Source: Prevotella sp. | Lineage (GTDB): Bacteria; Bacteroidota; Bacteroidia; Bacteroidales; Muribaculaceae | Direction: 5' to 3' | Assembly (NCBI GenBank): GCA_023662865.1 | Contig: JAMPIK010000023.1 | Span: forward strand, 1 to 33,113 | DNA length: 33,113 bases | Shown: positions 1 to 10,419 of the stretch, piece by piece | Numbering within the stretch: the stretch's first letter is position 1 | Layout: each line of letters opens with the position of its first letter | The notes under the pieces: generated by a model | What the model was told of the DNA's origin: nothing | Databases searched by the model: none | Seen by the model: only the letters and a program-made list of their open reading frames with translations | Made by a program: the position numbers and the translations under genes

Positions 1-77
1 AAGAGATAATCCTGATTGGAGCCGCCTTCAACGATGAAAAAAGAAACCTCGACACATGGCTCATTGAAGAGCTTTAA
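1..77 (+). CDS. C-terminal end of an unidentified protein (possibly the Bacteroidetes AAA-ATPase/PD-(D/E)XK nuclease family)
   Basis: The frame is open from the window edge (first whole codon at 3) to a TAA at 75-77. It gives about 24 residues ending GAAFNDEKRNLDTWLIEEL. The pattern of a hydrophobic strand, then G-x-x-F, a charged stretch and a terminal W-x-x-E recalls the C-terminus of the abundant Bacteroidetes proteins that join an AAA-ATPase domain to a PD-(D/E)XK nuclease domain. That is recall from a short tail. The gyrB promoter starts 13 nt after the stop. Confidence 0.4.
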   Translation, partial: EIILIGAAFNDEKRNLDTWLIEEL

Positions 78-90
78 GGGATATTGAAAG

Positions 91-122
91 GTTGCATAAC
101 CGGGATTTTTGTTGTAATTTTG
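91..122 (+). promoter_or_regulatory. gyrB promoter, Bacteroides type
   Basis: A TAATTTTG box at 115-122 fits the TAnnTTTG -7 consensus. GTTG at 91-94 stands 20 bp upstream, in the place of the -33 TTTG (one mismatch). Transcription would start near 127-130, leaving a leader of about 68 nt. An alternating pyrimidine-purine run (131-143) and a GCGCC/GGCGC hairpin (140-154) lie at the start of that leader. Confidence 0.6.
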
Positions 123-178
123 CGGAATAATACGCGCGCGCGCCGTAAAGGCGCAGTGTGCGTCTTTGTATACGTTGA

Positions 179-2167
<1,989 letters not shown>

Positions 2168-2189
2168 CACTAAAAGCGTGTTTAATAAT

Positions 2190-2230
2190 AATAGGGGAGT
2201 GTCATAATCGGTGGTACACTCCCCTATTTT
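2190..2230 (+). terminator. Rho-independent terminator of gyrB
   Basis: A perfect 13-bp stem, AATAGGGGAGTGT (2190-2202) with ACACTCCCCTATT (2216-2228), has a 13-nt loop and runs into TTTT. It begins 22 nt after the gyrB stop. Confidence 0.9.
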
Positions 2231-2478
2231 GAAATGAGTAATCACCGTATTATCTTTCCATGTAAATGTCAACAAGTATTTTTTATGAGATACAATAAAC
2301 TGTTATTTCTTTTCGCGGTACTTTCTTTATCTGCAAATATGTTTGCTTGGGAACTTACTCAAGAAAGGAATCGGCACAATCGCTTGAGAACATGACTCAC
2401 ACGGGTCACTCTCATATACCCGAAGCCGGGAAACGGTTTTTCTATACTACTTCCATATACTCCCTATACTTTTGGAGA
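2231..2478. other. Gene-poor spacer between gyrB and leuS
   Basis: Apart from the short signal-peptide-like frame at 2285-2395, I see no gene here. TATACT occurs three times (2443-2448, 2456-2461, 2465-2470) just upstream of the leuS promoter. The last copy extends into TACTTTTG at 2467-2474, a second possible -7 box without a matching -33 element. Confidence 0.5.
2285..2395 (+). pseudogene. Orphan signal peptide frame, possible gene remnant (36 aa)
   Basis: ATG at 2285 opens a 36-codon frame ending with TGA at 2393-2395. The product begins MRYNKLLFLFAVLSLSAN, then MFA-W. That is a textbook Sec signal peptide (positive start, hydrophobic core, small residue before a likely cleavage site), followed by only about 15 polar residues. 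No ribosome site or promoter is clear. It may be the 5' remnant of a lost secreted-protein gene or a very small secreted peptide. The sequence after the stop shows no continued coding signal that I can recognise. Confidence 0.35.
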
Positions 2479-2510
2479 TTTGGGGTTTTCAAAACATTTG
2501 ATTACTTTTG
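2479..2510 (+). promoter_or_regulatory. leuS operon promoter, Bacteroides type
   Basis: TTTG at 2479-2482 and TACTTTTG at 2503-2510 are separated by exactly 20 bp, a perfect match to TTTG-N20-TAnnTTTG. The start would be near 2516, giving a leader of about 75 nt before leuS. It probably drives the nine-gene run that follows. Confidence 0.8.
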
Positions 2511-2590
2511 TAGTCTGAATTAAGAGTGTGTCTGAATCATATTCTACGGACATGTAATCAGTGTAAAGTCTTTTTATAAAGTAACACATT

Positions 2591-5350
2591 ATGGAATACA
2601 ATCATAAAGATATAGAGGCTCGTTGGCAACAGTATTGGAAAGACAACGCTGTCTATAAAGCGGAGGTAGACCCCTCGCGCCCAAAGTTTTATGTGCTGGA
2701 TATGTTTCCGTACCCCTCGGGAGCGGGTCTGCATGTAGGCCACCCGTTAGGCTACATTGCTTCCGACATTTTCAGCCGCTACAAGCGTCAGAAGGGCTTT
2801 AATGTGCTGCACCCCATGGGTTATGACGCATACGGACTGCCGGCTGAACAATATGCCATACAAACCGGACAACACCCTGAAATCACAACTCAAAAGAATA
2901 TAGCGCGTTATCGCGAACAGCTTGACAAAATCGGTTTCTCCTACGACTGGAGCCGCGAGGTGCGCACTTGCGACCCGGAATATTACCGCTGGACGCAATG
3001 GGCGTTCATGCAGATGTTTAATTCATGGTACGACCGCACCGCTCAGAAGGCTCGCCCCATCGATGAACTCACCGCTCATTTCGCTGAAAATGGCACTAAG
3101 GGTATCAATGCCGCCTGTGGCAAGGAAATGAACTTTACCGCTGCCGAATGGAACGCTATGAGCGAGAAAGAGCAGCGCGAAGTGTTGATGAACTATCGCA
3201 TTGCTTATCAAGGCAATACAATGGTTAACTGGTGTCCGACACTCGGCACCGTACTTGCCAACGATGAGGTGAGCGAGGGTGTGAGTGTTCGCGGTGGCCA
3301 CCCGGTAGAACAACGAATGATGACGCAGTGGTGTCTGCGTGTCAGCGCGTATGCACAGCGGTTGCTTGACGGCCTTGAAAAACTCGCTTGGACTGACTCT
3401 CTGAAAGAGACACAACGTAATTGGATTGGCCGCAGCGAGGGTGCGGAGATGCGCTTCCCGGTGAAAGACAGCGATATCGAGCTTGAAATTTTCACCACGC
3501 GTGCCGATACAATTTTCGGTGTGACATTCATGGTTCTCGCCCCGGAGAGCAAGTATGTGCAAATGCTCACCACACCCGACCGAAAAGAGGCGGTTGAAGC
3601 ATACTTGAAAGAGGTGAGCCACAAGACAGAGCGCGAACGCCAGATTGAGAAGAAAGTGAGCGGCGTATTCACCGGAAGTTATGCTCTCAATCCCCTCACA
3701 GGCAAGGAAATACCGGTATGGGTAAGCGACTATGTACTCGCCGGCTACGGCACCGGAGCCATCATGGCTGTTCCGGCTCATGACTCTCGCGACTATGCTT
3801 TCGCCAAGCATTTTAATCTTCCGATTATCCCGCTGATTGAAGGTGCGGACGTAAGCGAAGAATCGTTTGACGCCAAAGAGGGCATCATGACCAATTCGGA
3901 AGGTCCGGAGTTAAATCTCAATGGTCTGACCGTAAAAGAAGCGATAGCCAAGACAAAGAAATTTATTGAGGAAAAAGGTCTCGGCCATGTGAAGGTTAAC
4001 TATCGTCTGCGTGATGCAATATTCTCTCGCCAACGCTATTGGGGCGAGCCTTTCCCCGTATATTATAAGGAGGGAGTGCCGTACCTCATGGACGAAAGCA
4101 CTCTCCCGCTCCAACTCCCGGAAGTCAGCAGCTATCTGCCCACCGAAAGCGGCGAGCCGCCGCTCGGACGAGCTGAAAATTGGACTACCCCGGAGGGTTA
4201 TCCGATTGAGCTGTGCACAATGCCCGGTTTCGCCGGAAGTTCCGCGTACTATCTGCGCTACATGGATCCGCACAACGACAAGGCACTCGTTGGCAAAGAG
4301 GCAGATGAATACTGGCAGGATGTAGACCTCTATATCGGCGGCACCGAGCACGCCACCGGCCACCTTATCTATTCCCGCTTTTGGAACAAATTCCTCTACG
4401 ACCTCGGCATCGTGGTGAAAGACGAGCCTTTCCGCCGCCTTGTAAATCAGGGCATGATTCAAGGCAGAAGTAACTTCGTGTATCGCATAAAAGATACAAA
4501 CACATTTGTATCGGCCACACTCAAAGACAAATACGATGTTACTCCGATTCACGTTGATGTGAACATCGTAAACAATGACATTCTTGACTTTGACGCCTTT
4601 CGCGCATGGAGACCCGAATACGCTGATGCAGAGTTTATTCTTGACGACGGCAAATATGTTTGCGGTTGGGCGGTAGAGAAGATGAGCAAGTCGATGTTCA
4701 ACGTGGTAAACCCCGATGACATCGTGGAAAAATACGGAGCAGATACATTGCGCTTGTATGAAATGTTCCTCGGCCCGTTGGAGCAGAGCAAACCCTGGGA
4801 TACCAATGGCATTGACGGTGTAAGCCGCTTCCTCAAAAAGTTGTGGGGATTTGCCCAAAAGGCACTCGCCTCCGACTCCGAGCCCTCCAAGGCAGAACTG
4901 AAAGCCATGCACAAACTCATCAAGAAAGTTAGTGGTGACATCGAGTCGTTCTCATTCAACACCTCAGTGGCTGCCTTCATGATAGCTCTCGGCGAGCTGC
5001 AAAGTGCGAAAACGGCTTCCAAAGCGTCTCTTGATCTGTTCGTTCGCGTACTCGCACCCTTTGCTCCTCACATCAGCGAAGAGCTGTGGCACGCTCTCGG
5101 CCATGAAGGCAGCGTAGTAGACGCAGAATGGCCGACATGGGACGAGAAATATCTTAAAGAAGACAATGCCAAATACCCGGTAAGTTTCAACGGCAAGGTA
5201 CGTTTCACTATTGAAGTGCCGGCCGACACCCCCAAAGAGGAAGTGGAAAAGACCGCACTCTCGGCACCGGAGGCCGCCAAATGGCTTGACGGCAAGCAGC
5301 CCAAAAAGGTAATTGTTGTGCCCGGACGCATTGTAAACGTTGTGATATGA
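2591..5350 (+). CDS. leuS: Leucyl-tRNA synthetase
   Basis: This class Ia enzyme charges tRNA-Leu. The HIGH motif appears as HVGH within [15 protein letters not shown] near residue 45. The KMSKS loop is KMSKS at 697-701. The editing (CP1) domain carries the T-rich [12 protein letters not shown] and the conserved [21 protein letters not shown]. At 919 residues it is longer than the E. coli enzyme (about 860). The extra length sits in inserts around residues 140-200 and in the leucine-specific segment before KMSKS, which is usual for Bacteroidetes. The ATG at 2591 gives the normal start, with [13 protein letters not shown] close to the N-terminus. Its last codon overlaps the rdgB start (ATGA). 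Confidence 0.97.
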   Translation: MEYNHKDIEARWQQYWKDNAVYKAEVDPSRPKFYVLDMFPYPSGAGLHVGHPLGYIASDIFSRYKRQKGFNVLHPMGYDAYGLPAEQYAIQTGQHPEITTQKNIARYREQLDKIGFSYDWSREVRTCDPEYYRWTQWAFMQMFNSWYDRTAQKARPIDELTAHFAENGTKGINAACGKEMNFTAAEWNAMSEKEQREVLMNYRIAYQGNTMVNWCPTLGTVLANDEVSEGVSVRGGHPVEQRMMTQWCLRVSAYAQRLLDGLEKLAWTDSLKETQRNWIGRSEGAEMRFPVKDSDIELEIFTTRADTIFGVTFMVLAPESKYVQMLTTPDRKEAVEAYLKEVSHKTERERQIEKKVSGVFTGSYALNPLTGKEIPVWVSDYVLAGYGTGAIMAVPAHDSRDYAFAKHFNLPIIPLIEGADVSEESFDAKEGIMTNSEGPELNLNGLTVKEAIAKTKKFIEEKGLGHVKVNYRLRDAIFSRQRYWGEPFPVYYKEGVPYLMDESTLPLQLPEVSSYLPTESGEPPLGRAENWTTPEGYPIELCTMPGFAGSSAYYLRYMDPHNDKALVGKEADEYWQDVDLYIGGTEHATGHLIYSRFWNKFLYDLGIVVKDEPFRRLVNQGMIQGRSNFVYRIKDTNTFVSATLKDKYDVTPIHVDVNIVNNDILDFDAFRAWRPEYADAEFILDDGKYVCGWAVEKMSKSMFNVVNPDDIVEKYGADTLRLYEMFLGPLEQSKPWDTNGIDGVSRFLKKLWGFAQKALASDSEPSKAELKAMHKLIKKVSGDIESFSFNTSVAAFMIALGELQSAKTASKASLDLFVRVLAPFAPHISEELWHALGHEGSVVDAEWPTWDEKYLKEDNAKYPVSFNGKVRFTIEVPADTPKEEVEKTALSAPEAAKWLDGKQPKKVIVVPGRIVNVVI

Positions 5351-5919
5351 AAGAGTTGGTTTTTGCTACTAATAATGCACATAAACTTGAAGAAGTAAGA
5401 CGTATGGTGGGCGACAAGTTCACCATACGCTCACTCTCCGAAATAGGTTGTCACGATGATATACCCGAAACGGCAAACACACTCTCCGGCAACGCACTCA
5501 TCAAAGCACGCTGGGTTAAGAAGAAATACGGCTACGACTGTTTTGCCGATGACACCGGCTTGATGGTAGATGCTCTTGACGGTGCACCCGGAGTGATGAC
5601 CGCCCGCTTTGCCGGAGAACATTGCACACCGGACGACAATGTAACCAAGCTCCTTGACGTGCTGAAAGGCCAAGCTGACCGCAAGGCTCATTTCAGCACC
5701 GTGATTGCATTGATAATGAACGGCAAAGAGAGTCTCATGGAGGGCACGGTATACGGTCAGATTTCCGAGCAACGCATGGGCACCGACGGCTTCGGATACG
5801 ACCCTGTTTTCATGCCGGAAGAAACGGGACTTACCTTTGCCCAAATGGGTCCGGATGCCAAAAACGCCATCTCTCATCGTGGCCGTGCAATAGCGAAATT
5901 AATGCAAATATTGTTGTGA
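5347..5919 (+). CDS. rdgB: XTP/dITP diphosphatase (non-canonical purine NTP pyrophosphatase)
   Basis: This enzyme hydrolyses dITP, XTP and dXTP to monophosphates and pyrophosphate, which cleans the nucleotide pool. The 190 residues match the Ham1/RdgB family. Visible family marks are the N-terminal [11 protein letters not shown] (the S/T-x-N-x-x-K substrate loop), the acidic [18 protein letters not shown] with D68 and D69, [11 protein letters not shown], and the C-terminal SHRGRA. The ATG lies inside the leuS stop (ATGA, 4-bp overlap), which indicates translational coupling. Its own TGA overlaps the GTG start of aroA. Confidence 0.95.
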   Translation: MKELVFATNNAHKLEEVRRMVGDKFTIRSLSEIGCHDDIPETANTLSGNALIKARWVKKKYGYDCFADDTGLMVDALDGAPGVMTARFAGEHCTPDDNVTKLLDVLKGQADRKAHFSTVIALIMNGKESLMEGTVYGQISEQRMGTDGFGYDPVFMPEETGLTFAQMGPDAKNAISHRGRAIAKLMQILL

Positions 5920-7133
5920 GGGTTCAATTGCCGTTGTCCAAAAGTATTGCAGCCCGGTTGTTGGTAATCGCGCTGTTAAGCAGCGAAAACCCGGCGCAGT
6001 TGCTTGCCGGACAAACCGGGTTGTGCGAAGACGTTGAGGTAATGCTCAATGCCGTTTGCAAACTCCACTCCGGCAAAAAGAAACTTGACATCGAGCTGAA
6101 AGACTCCGGCACGGCAAAACGGTTTCTGACAGCCGTGTGTGCTTGCCGCGATGGTGTGACTTGCCGATTGCATCAAAGCGAGAGGTTAGCTGAACGCCCG
6201 ATTGACAGCCTGTTGCGTCTGCTGCTAATTTATACAACCGCCAAATTTGACTCGTCAAAAAAAAGAGTCATCACCATATCAGGGGGGATAGTTACCGGCT
6301 TCAGCTTGACATTAAAAATTAACGCAAACAAAAGTTCGCAGCCACTTTCCGCCTTGATGCTTATAGCTCCCGGAGGTAATGATTCGTTTAATTTAAGCAT
6401 TGACAAAAATCAGGTTTCATTGCCGTATATACATATGACAGCGGAACTTATGCGACGCTGCGGAGCAAGGATTACATTTGAAAAGCCGTTTACCGACATT
6501 CATATCAAGCCGTCTAAATACTCCTTTCCCGACCCCGGAATGTTGGAAGCAGACTGGAGCGCAGCCGCGTTCTTTTACGAGTATGCACTGTTGTCGGGCA
6601 ATACGGTAGAAATAGAAGGACTTATACCACCCGAGGAGTCATTGCAGGGCGACTCTGCCGTTTCCTCAATTTTTTCAAAAATCGGTGTTGATACGGAATA
6701 TATCCCGGGAGGTGTACGAATAATGCCGGTAAATCAATCCGTTTCGAAACCGGATATTTCAATGCGCGACACTCCCGACCTAGTTCCGGCAGTGGCAATC
6801 GGGTGTGCACTGAAAGGTATCCCCTTCTTATTGAGAGGAATATCACATCTGCGTTATAAAGAGAGCGACCGTTTGGAAGCAATAGCCAACGCATTGTCTC
6901 ACTTCGGCATAAAGATTGAAGTCGGTATAGACTCATTAGAGATGTCCCGACCGCAACAGCCGCATTTGCCAGATACACCACTCCCCTGCTTCAACGACCA
7001 CCGCATGGCAATGGCGCTTGCACAAGCCGCAATTCTCTTTCCGGAAATAGAGCTTGACAACCCAGATTGCGTAAACAAATCATTCCCGACCTTTTGGGAG
7101 CAAATGCAGCGCTTGGGGGTGCGCCTCAAATGA
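5916..7133 (+). CDS. aroA: 3-phosphoshikimate 1-carboxyvinyltransferase (EPSP synthase)
   Basis: The enzyme joins PEP to shikimate-3-phosphate in the chorismate pathway. Residues matching the family are K9 in LPLSKSI, the DSGTAKRF segment (63-70), RPIDSL, SSQPLSALM, the catalytic aspartate D288 in DTPDLVPAVA, K315-E316 in YKESDRLEA, and H362-R363 in NDHRMAMALA. The chosen start is GTG at 5916, overlapping the rdgB stop (GTGA). It leaves only seven residues before SKS, whereas relatives usually have 15-20. An in-frame ATT at 5898 would add six residues, but I have no evidence it is used. At 405 residues it is slightly short. Parts of the gene (around 6230-6540) are more AT-rich than leuS. Confidence 0.93.
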   Translation: MRVQLPLSKSIAARLLVIALLSSENPAQLLAGQTGLCEDVEVMLNAVCKLHSGKKKLDIELKDSGTAKRFLTAVCACRDGVTCRLHQSERLAERPIDSLLRLLLIYTTAKFDSSKKRVITISGGIVTGFSLTLKINANKSSQPLSALMLIAPGGNDSFNLSIDKNQVSLPYIHMTAELMRRCGARITFEKPFTDIHIKPSKYSFPDPGMLEADWSAAAFFYEYALLSGNTVEIEGLIPPEESLQGDSAVSSIFSKIGVDTEYIPGGVRIMPVNQSVSKPDISMRDTPDLVPAVAIGCALKGIPFLLRGISHLRYKESDRLEAIANALSHFGIKIEVGIDSLEMSRPQQPHLPDTPLPCFNDHRMAMALAQAAILFPEIELDNPDCVNKSFPTFWEQMQRLGVRLK

Positions 7134-7558
7134 CCGGCGCATTGATAATTTTAGCAGTAACAGCTCTAATAGGTCTGATACTGTGGTTCTTGGACAAACG
7201 GCATAAAACCGCCGAGCCGGAAAACCGCATAACCGAATCGCCGGAAAGCGATGAAGAATGTTGCGGCATGCACGCCGTCTGCGAAAAGCAGCTCCTATCC
7301 CCCGTGAGTGCCGAATACGAATACTTTGACGATGAAGAACTTGACACATTCAAAGGACGCGAAGCCGACTCATACACGGAAGAAGAAATCGAAGCCTTCC
7401 GCGACGTATTGCTGACCCTTCCCCCGGAAGAAGTACCCGAATGGTCCAAAAGCATACAGCTGCGAGGCATAACCCTCCCGCTACCCATCCGCGACGAACT
7501 CCTCCTGATAGTCTCCGACACCCGTTCAATGTCTACAAATTCAACAAAGAATGAATAA
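7130..7558 (+). CDS. Small membrane-anchored protein with a CCGMHAVCEK motif, function unknown
   Basis: The product has 142 residues. An N-terminal membrane segment (ALIILAVTALIGLILWFL, residues 4-21) is followed by a positive stop-transfer end and a polar linker. Then come the cysteine motif ECCGMHAVCEK, an acidic YEYFDDEELDTFKG stretch and a C-terminal part with LQLRGITLPLPIRDE. I recall proteins of this layout in many Bacteroidales, always of unknown function. The cysteine/histidine motif suggests metal or redox binding, which is inference. I chose ATG 7130 because it overlaps the aroA stop (ATGA) and starts exactly at the membrane segment. A longer frame opens earlier but lies inside aroA. 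It overlaps the next gene by 8 bp. Confidence 0.8.
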   Translation: MTGALIILAVTALIGLILWFLDKRHKTAEPENRITESPESDEECCGMHAVCEKQLLSPVSAEYEYFDDEELDTFKGREADSYTEEEIEAFRDVLLTLPPEEVPEWSKSIQLRGITLPLPIRDELLLIVSDTRSMSTNSTKNE

Positions 7559-8558
7559 GGACTCGCACATACCAATAAATAATTTTGCTGACATTGCCGG
7601 GGTGTCGCGTGCCACGGTTGACAAGTGGATAAAAAGCGGTAAATGCACACTTCATCAGGACTGCAACGGAGAAAAATATCTGATTGCCGGGGAGTTGGCG
7701 TCCTTTCCGGAAATTGCCTCCATATTGCAGTCTGATTGGGTAGAGGAAAGCAAAGTGATTCCAAATCGGGTATTCACGTCTGCCGAATTGTTTGACGGGG
7801 GTCGGACGCTCGGCACGATTAAAGATATGATTACTGAATTGGGATATACACTTGTTGAACCGAGGGTGATGCGTGCAATAATGTATAATGTTCCCCAAAA
7901 ACGAGAAAGACTCATTTTGATAGCCATACGCAACGACATCGCACCTTTTGTGGAATTTAAATGGCCCGATGTATTCACAGATATTCGGACCTTGCGTGAC
8001 GCATTTTACGCGGATGCTCTTTACGATTGTGATGTGCCGGAAAGCGAGGGAGAGAAATATCCGGAGAAGAAGAAGGAAGTGTTGAAATTGGTGCCGGAAG
8101 GCGGTGATTGGCGAGACTTGCCACCCGAAGTGGCCGAAGCTTATATGAAAGGGAGCTACCGTCTTGGCGGCGGCAAAACCGGTATGGCGAGTCGGTTGGC
8201 TATGGACGAGGCAAGTTTGACCCTGACGTGCGCACCCGCACATAAACAAACTGAAAGATGCCATCCGATACACACGCGCCCACTAACGGTGCGTGAATAT
8301 GCTCGTATTCAAACGTTCCCCGATGATTGGGAGTTTAGCGGTTCTCTATCTTCCAAATACAAGCAAATCGGAAATGCCGTGCCGGTGAACATGGCATGGG
8401 CCTTGGGACGCTCTATAATGCGCCTTTTCAATCAGATTGACACCCTCAATTTAGATAAAGAGAAAAACGTATTGCATCAGAAGTATCATCCGGTAAGAAA
8501 GCTGCATGGCCTGTTTGAGGGTTTGGCGTGTGAAAGTGAGGCTGAATACAACAAATAG
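7551..8558 (+). pseudogene. C5-cytosine DNA methyltransferase remnant with N-terminal helix-turn-helix; catalytic half deleted in frame
   Basis: The frame is open for 335 residues. Residues about 8-50 form an excisionase/MerR-like helix-turn-helix (FADIAGVSRATVDKWIKSG). Residues 75-81 (FTSAELF) look like the start of methyltransferase motif I, normally ELFAGAGG. The sequence then jumps at about 82-86 (DGGRT) to the part that normally follows the ENV motif. After the jump come motif VIII (VPQKRERL, 114-121), a target-recognition stretch, motif IX (RPLTVREYARIQTFPDDW, 243-260) and motif X (KYKQIGNAVPVNMA, 269-282). The SAM-binding glycines, the catalytic PCQ loop and ENV are absent, so it should not methylate DNA. 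It could still bind DNA. It overlaps the previous gene by 8 bp, and no restriction gene is nearby. I call it a pseudogene for loss of function, not for a broken frame. Confidence 0.75.
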
Positions 8559-8569
8559 AATTTAAAGCT

Positions 8570-9361
8570 ATGGAAATAATTGCATATCCCTTTTTTCAGC
8601 GGGCTCTGCTCGGAATTGTCATAATTTCTGTGGCGGTGGCCATTATAGGCGTGTACATAATGAGCCGCCGCATGGTGTTTATTTCCGGCGGTATAACACA
8701 TGCTTGCTTCGGCGGCTTGGGTTTTGGTTATTGGCTGGGTGTCAATCCTATAGCCATGGCCGCTGTGGCTGCTGTGGCCGGCAGCTTGGGTGTGCAGTGG
8801 CTCTCAGAGACAAGGCGTGTGCGTTCCGACTCGGCAATAGCCGTGATATGGGCTCTGGGAATGGCTCTGGGCATTATGTTCATTTTTATGACCGAGGGGT
8901 ATGTGCCCGAACTGAACAGTTTCCTGTTCGGCAACGTTCTGACAGTAACGAACAACGATTTGCTGTATTTCAGCATATTTACCGGAGTACTCATATTGGT
9001 GTTCACCTTGTTTTTCCGTACGATAGTGGCGGTAGCTTTTGACCCGGACTTTGCTCGTGTCTCACATCTGCCGGTCACTTTAATCAACACTGTAATGACG
9101 GTGTTAGTAGCCGTGGCTATCGTACTGACAATCCGTTTGGTAGGTATTATGCTGTTGATGAGCTTATTGTCTTTACCGCAAATGATAGCTGAAACGCGCT
9201 GCCGGCGTTTCTCATCGCTGATTTTCGCTTCGATTGCAATTGCATTATTCGGTGGTGCGGGTGGTTTATTCTTGGCATATATTCTTGACGTACCCGCCTC
9301 AGCTACCATAGTATTGCTGCTCGTTGTAGTGTATGCAGTAGCTTCTGTCATAAAACGCTGA
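8570..9361 (+). CDS. Metal ABC transporter permease (ABC-3 family, zinc/manganese type)
   Basis: This inner-membrane subunit belongs to the ZnuB/MntB/TroC type, which moves Zn2+, Mn2+ or Fe2+ with an ATPase and a binding protein. The 263 residues are dominated by about eight hydrophobic segments. Family marks are the N-terminal FFQRALLG, the VYIMSRRMVFISGGITHACFGG segment in the second and third helices, and RLVGIMLLMSLLSLPQMIAET near the C-terminus. No ATPase or binding-protein gene lies next to it, so partners must be encoded elsewhere. It starts 11 nt after the methyltransferase remnant and ends 2 nt before the Sel1 gene. The substrate cannot be told from sequence. Confidence 0.9.
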   Translation: MEIIAYPFFQRALLGIVIISVAVAIIGVYIMSRRMVFISGGITHACFGGLGFGYWLGVNPIAMAAVAAVAGSLGVQWLSETRRVRSDSAIAVIWALGMALGIMFIFMTEGYVPELNSFLFGNVLTVTNNDLLYFSIFTGVLILVFTLFFRTIVAVAFDPDFARVSHLPVTLINTVMTVLVAVAIVLTIRLVGIMLLMSLLSLPQMIAETRCRRFSSLIFASIAIALFGGAGGLFLAYILDVPASATIVLLLVVVYAVASVIKR

Positions 9362-9363
9362 CC

Positions 9364-10419
9364 ATGAAGAAAATTTTTCTATTCATACTGAGTTTGGGCA
9401 TTGTATCAGCCATATACGCCTCCTCCCGGGGAGAGCAGGTAGAACCCTGCGATGCACTCAAACCGCTGCAAGAACAGGCAGACTCCGGCAATCTCAATGC
9501 AATGTACCGGCTCTCGATTGCTTACGAAAACGGCATACCGGGTTGTGCACCAGACACAGCCGCCGCCATTGATTTGCTCCATAAAAGCGCAATGGGCGGC
9601 TATGCTCCGGCCATGAATTATCTCGGATACTGCTATGGCGCCGGACATCTCGGTCTGCGCCGTGATGCCGACAGTGCTTTATGGTGGATAGAAAAAGCCG
9701 CCGCTGCCGATGTGCCGGATCCAAAAGCTTTCAATAATCTCGGCGCCATGTTGCTGTACGGAGAGCTTGGTGTGCAGCGCGATTATGCCAAAGCACGCTA
9801 TTGGCTATCAAAGGGTGCGGAAGCCGGAGTTGCCACTTCGGCAGCCATGCTTGCAAAAGTTTATCTGCAAGGTTTGGATATTGAGCCGGACACTACAGCA
9901 GCCATTCCTCTACTTCGCCAAGGAGCGCGAGCCGGCATATTGGATGCGGCTCTGGAACTTGCCGACATCATTTTGCCCCAAACAGACTCTCTCCCTTCCG
10001 AGCAATTGCTCAACACCGCGCTCCCCTACTATCATGAGCGAATTACTCCGGTGGCCATTCCTCTCATTGAGCGTGCGGCAAATGCCGATGTGCCGTTGGC
10101 AGTGGCCATATTGGCTCAGTGTACCGCCGAGGGTATAGGGGTGGACTACGACTATGACCGCGCCGTAGAGCTTTATGCCCGCGCCGCCGCTTTGGGCGAA
10201 CCTCATGCCCAATACATTCTTGCCGAGACCTTGCAGGCATTGCCCGATTTGCTCGCCTCACGTCCGGAGCTTGTCAGTACCCTCATCGGACACGAAGAAT
10301 GTGATGATACCGACACGGCGACACTTTCCGAAATTCTTTACGCACGCGCCGCCCATGCCGGGATAACCGATGCTGCCAAAGCCTTGCAGCCACTGCGTCC
10401 TAATGTACTCCTCAAATGA
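9364..10419 (+). CDS. Secreted Sel1-like repeat protein
   Basis: The 351 residues begin with a Sec signal peptide (KKIFLFILSLGIVSAIYA). Sel1-like (TPR-related) repeats of about 36 residues follow. Clear copies are AMYRLSIAYENG...AIDLLHKSAMGGY (about 43-80), AMNYLGYCYGAG...ALWWIEKAAAAD, AFNNLGAMLLYGELG...ARYWLSKGAEAG and SAAMLAKVYLQG...IPLLRQGARAG. A last pair lies around AILAQCTAEGIG...AVELYARAAALG. Such repeats form superhelical protein-binding scaffolds in the periplasm or at the envelope. Partners are unknown. Its stop overlaps the start of the ATP-grasp gene (ATGA), and the upstream gap is 2 nt. Confidence 0.88.
   Translation: MKKIFLFILSLGIVSAIYASSRGEQVEPCDALKPLQEQADSGNLNAMYRLSIAYENGIPGCAPDTAAAIDLLHKSAMGGYAPAMNYLGYCYGAGHLGLRRDADSALWWIEKAAAADVPDPKAFNNLGAMLLYGELGVQRDYAKARYWLSKGAEAGVATSAAMLAKVYLQGLDIEPDTTAAIPLLRQGARAGILDAALELADIILPQTDSLPSEQLLNTALPYYHERITPVAIPLIERAANADVPLAVAILAQCTAEGIGVDYDYDRAVELYARAAALGEPHAQYILAETLQALPDLLASRPELVSTLIGHEECDDTDTATLSEILYARAAHAGITDAAKALQPLRPNVLLK

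Noticed and set aside
2443..2470. Three TATACT copies upstream of leuS
   Set aside because: Spacing is uneven (13 and 9 bp) and the hexamers are AT-rich; no basis to call an operator.
7067..7129. Longer start for the small membrane protein, inside aroA
   Set aside because: ATG 7130 overlaps the aroA stop in the usual ATGA way and begins just before the membrane helix.
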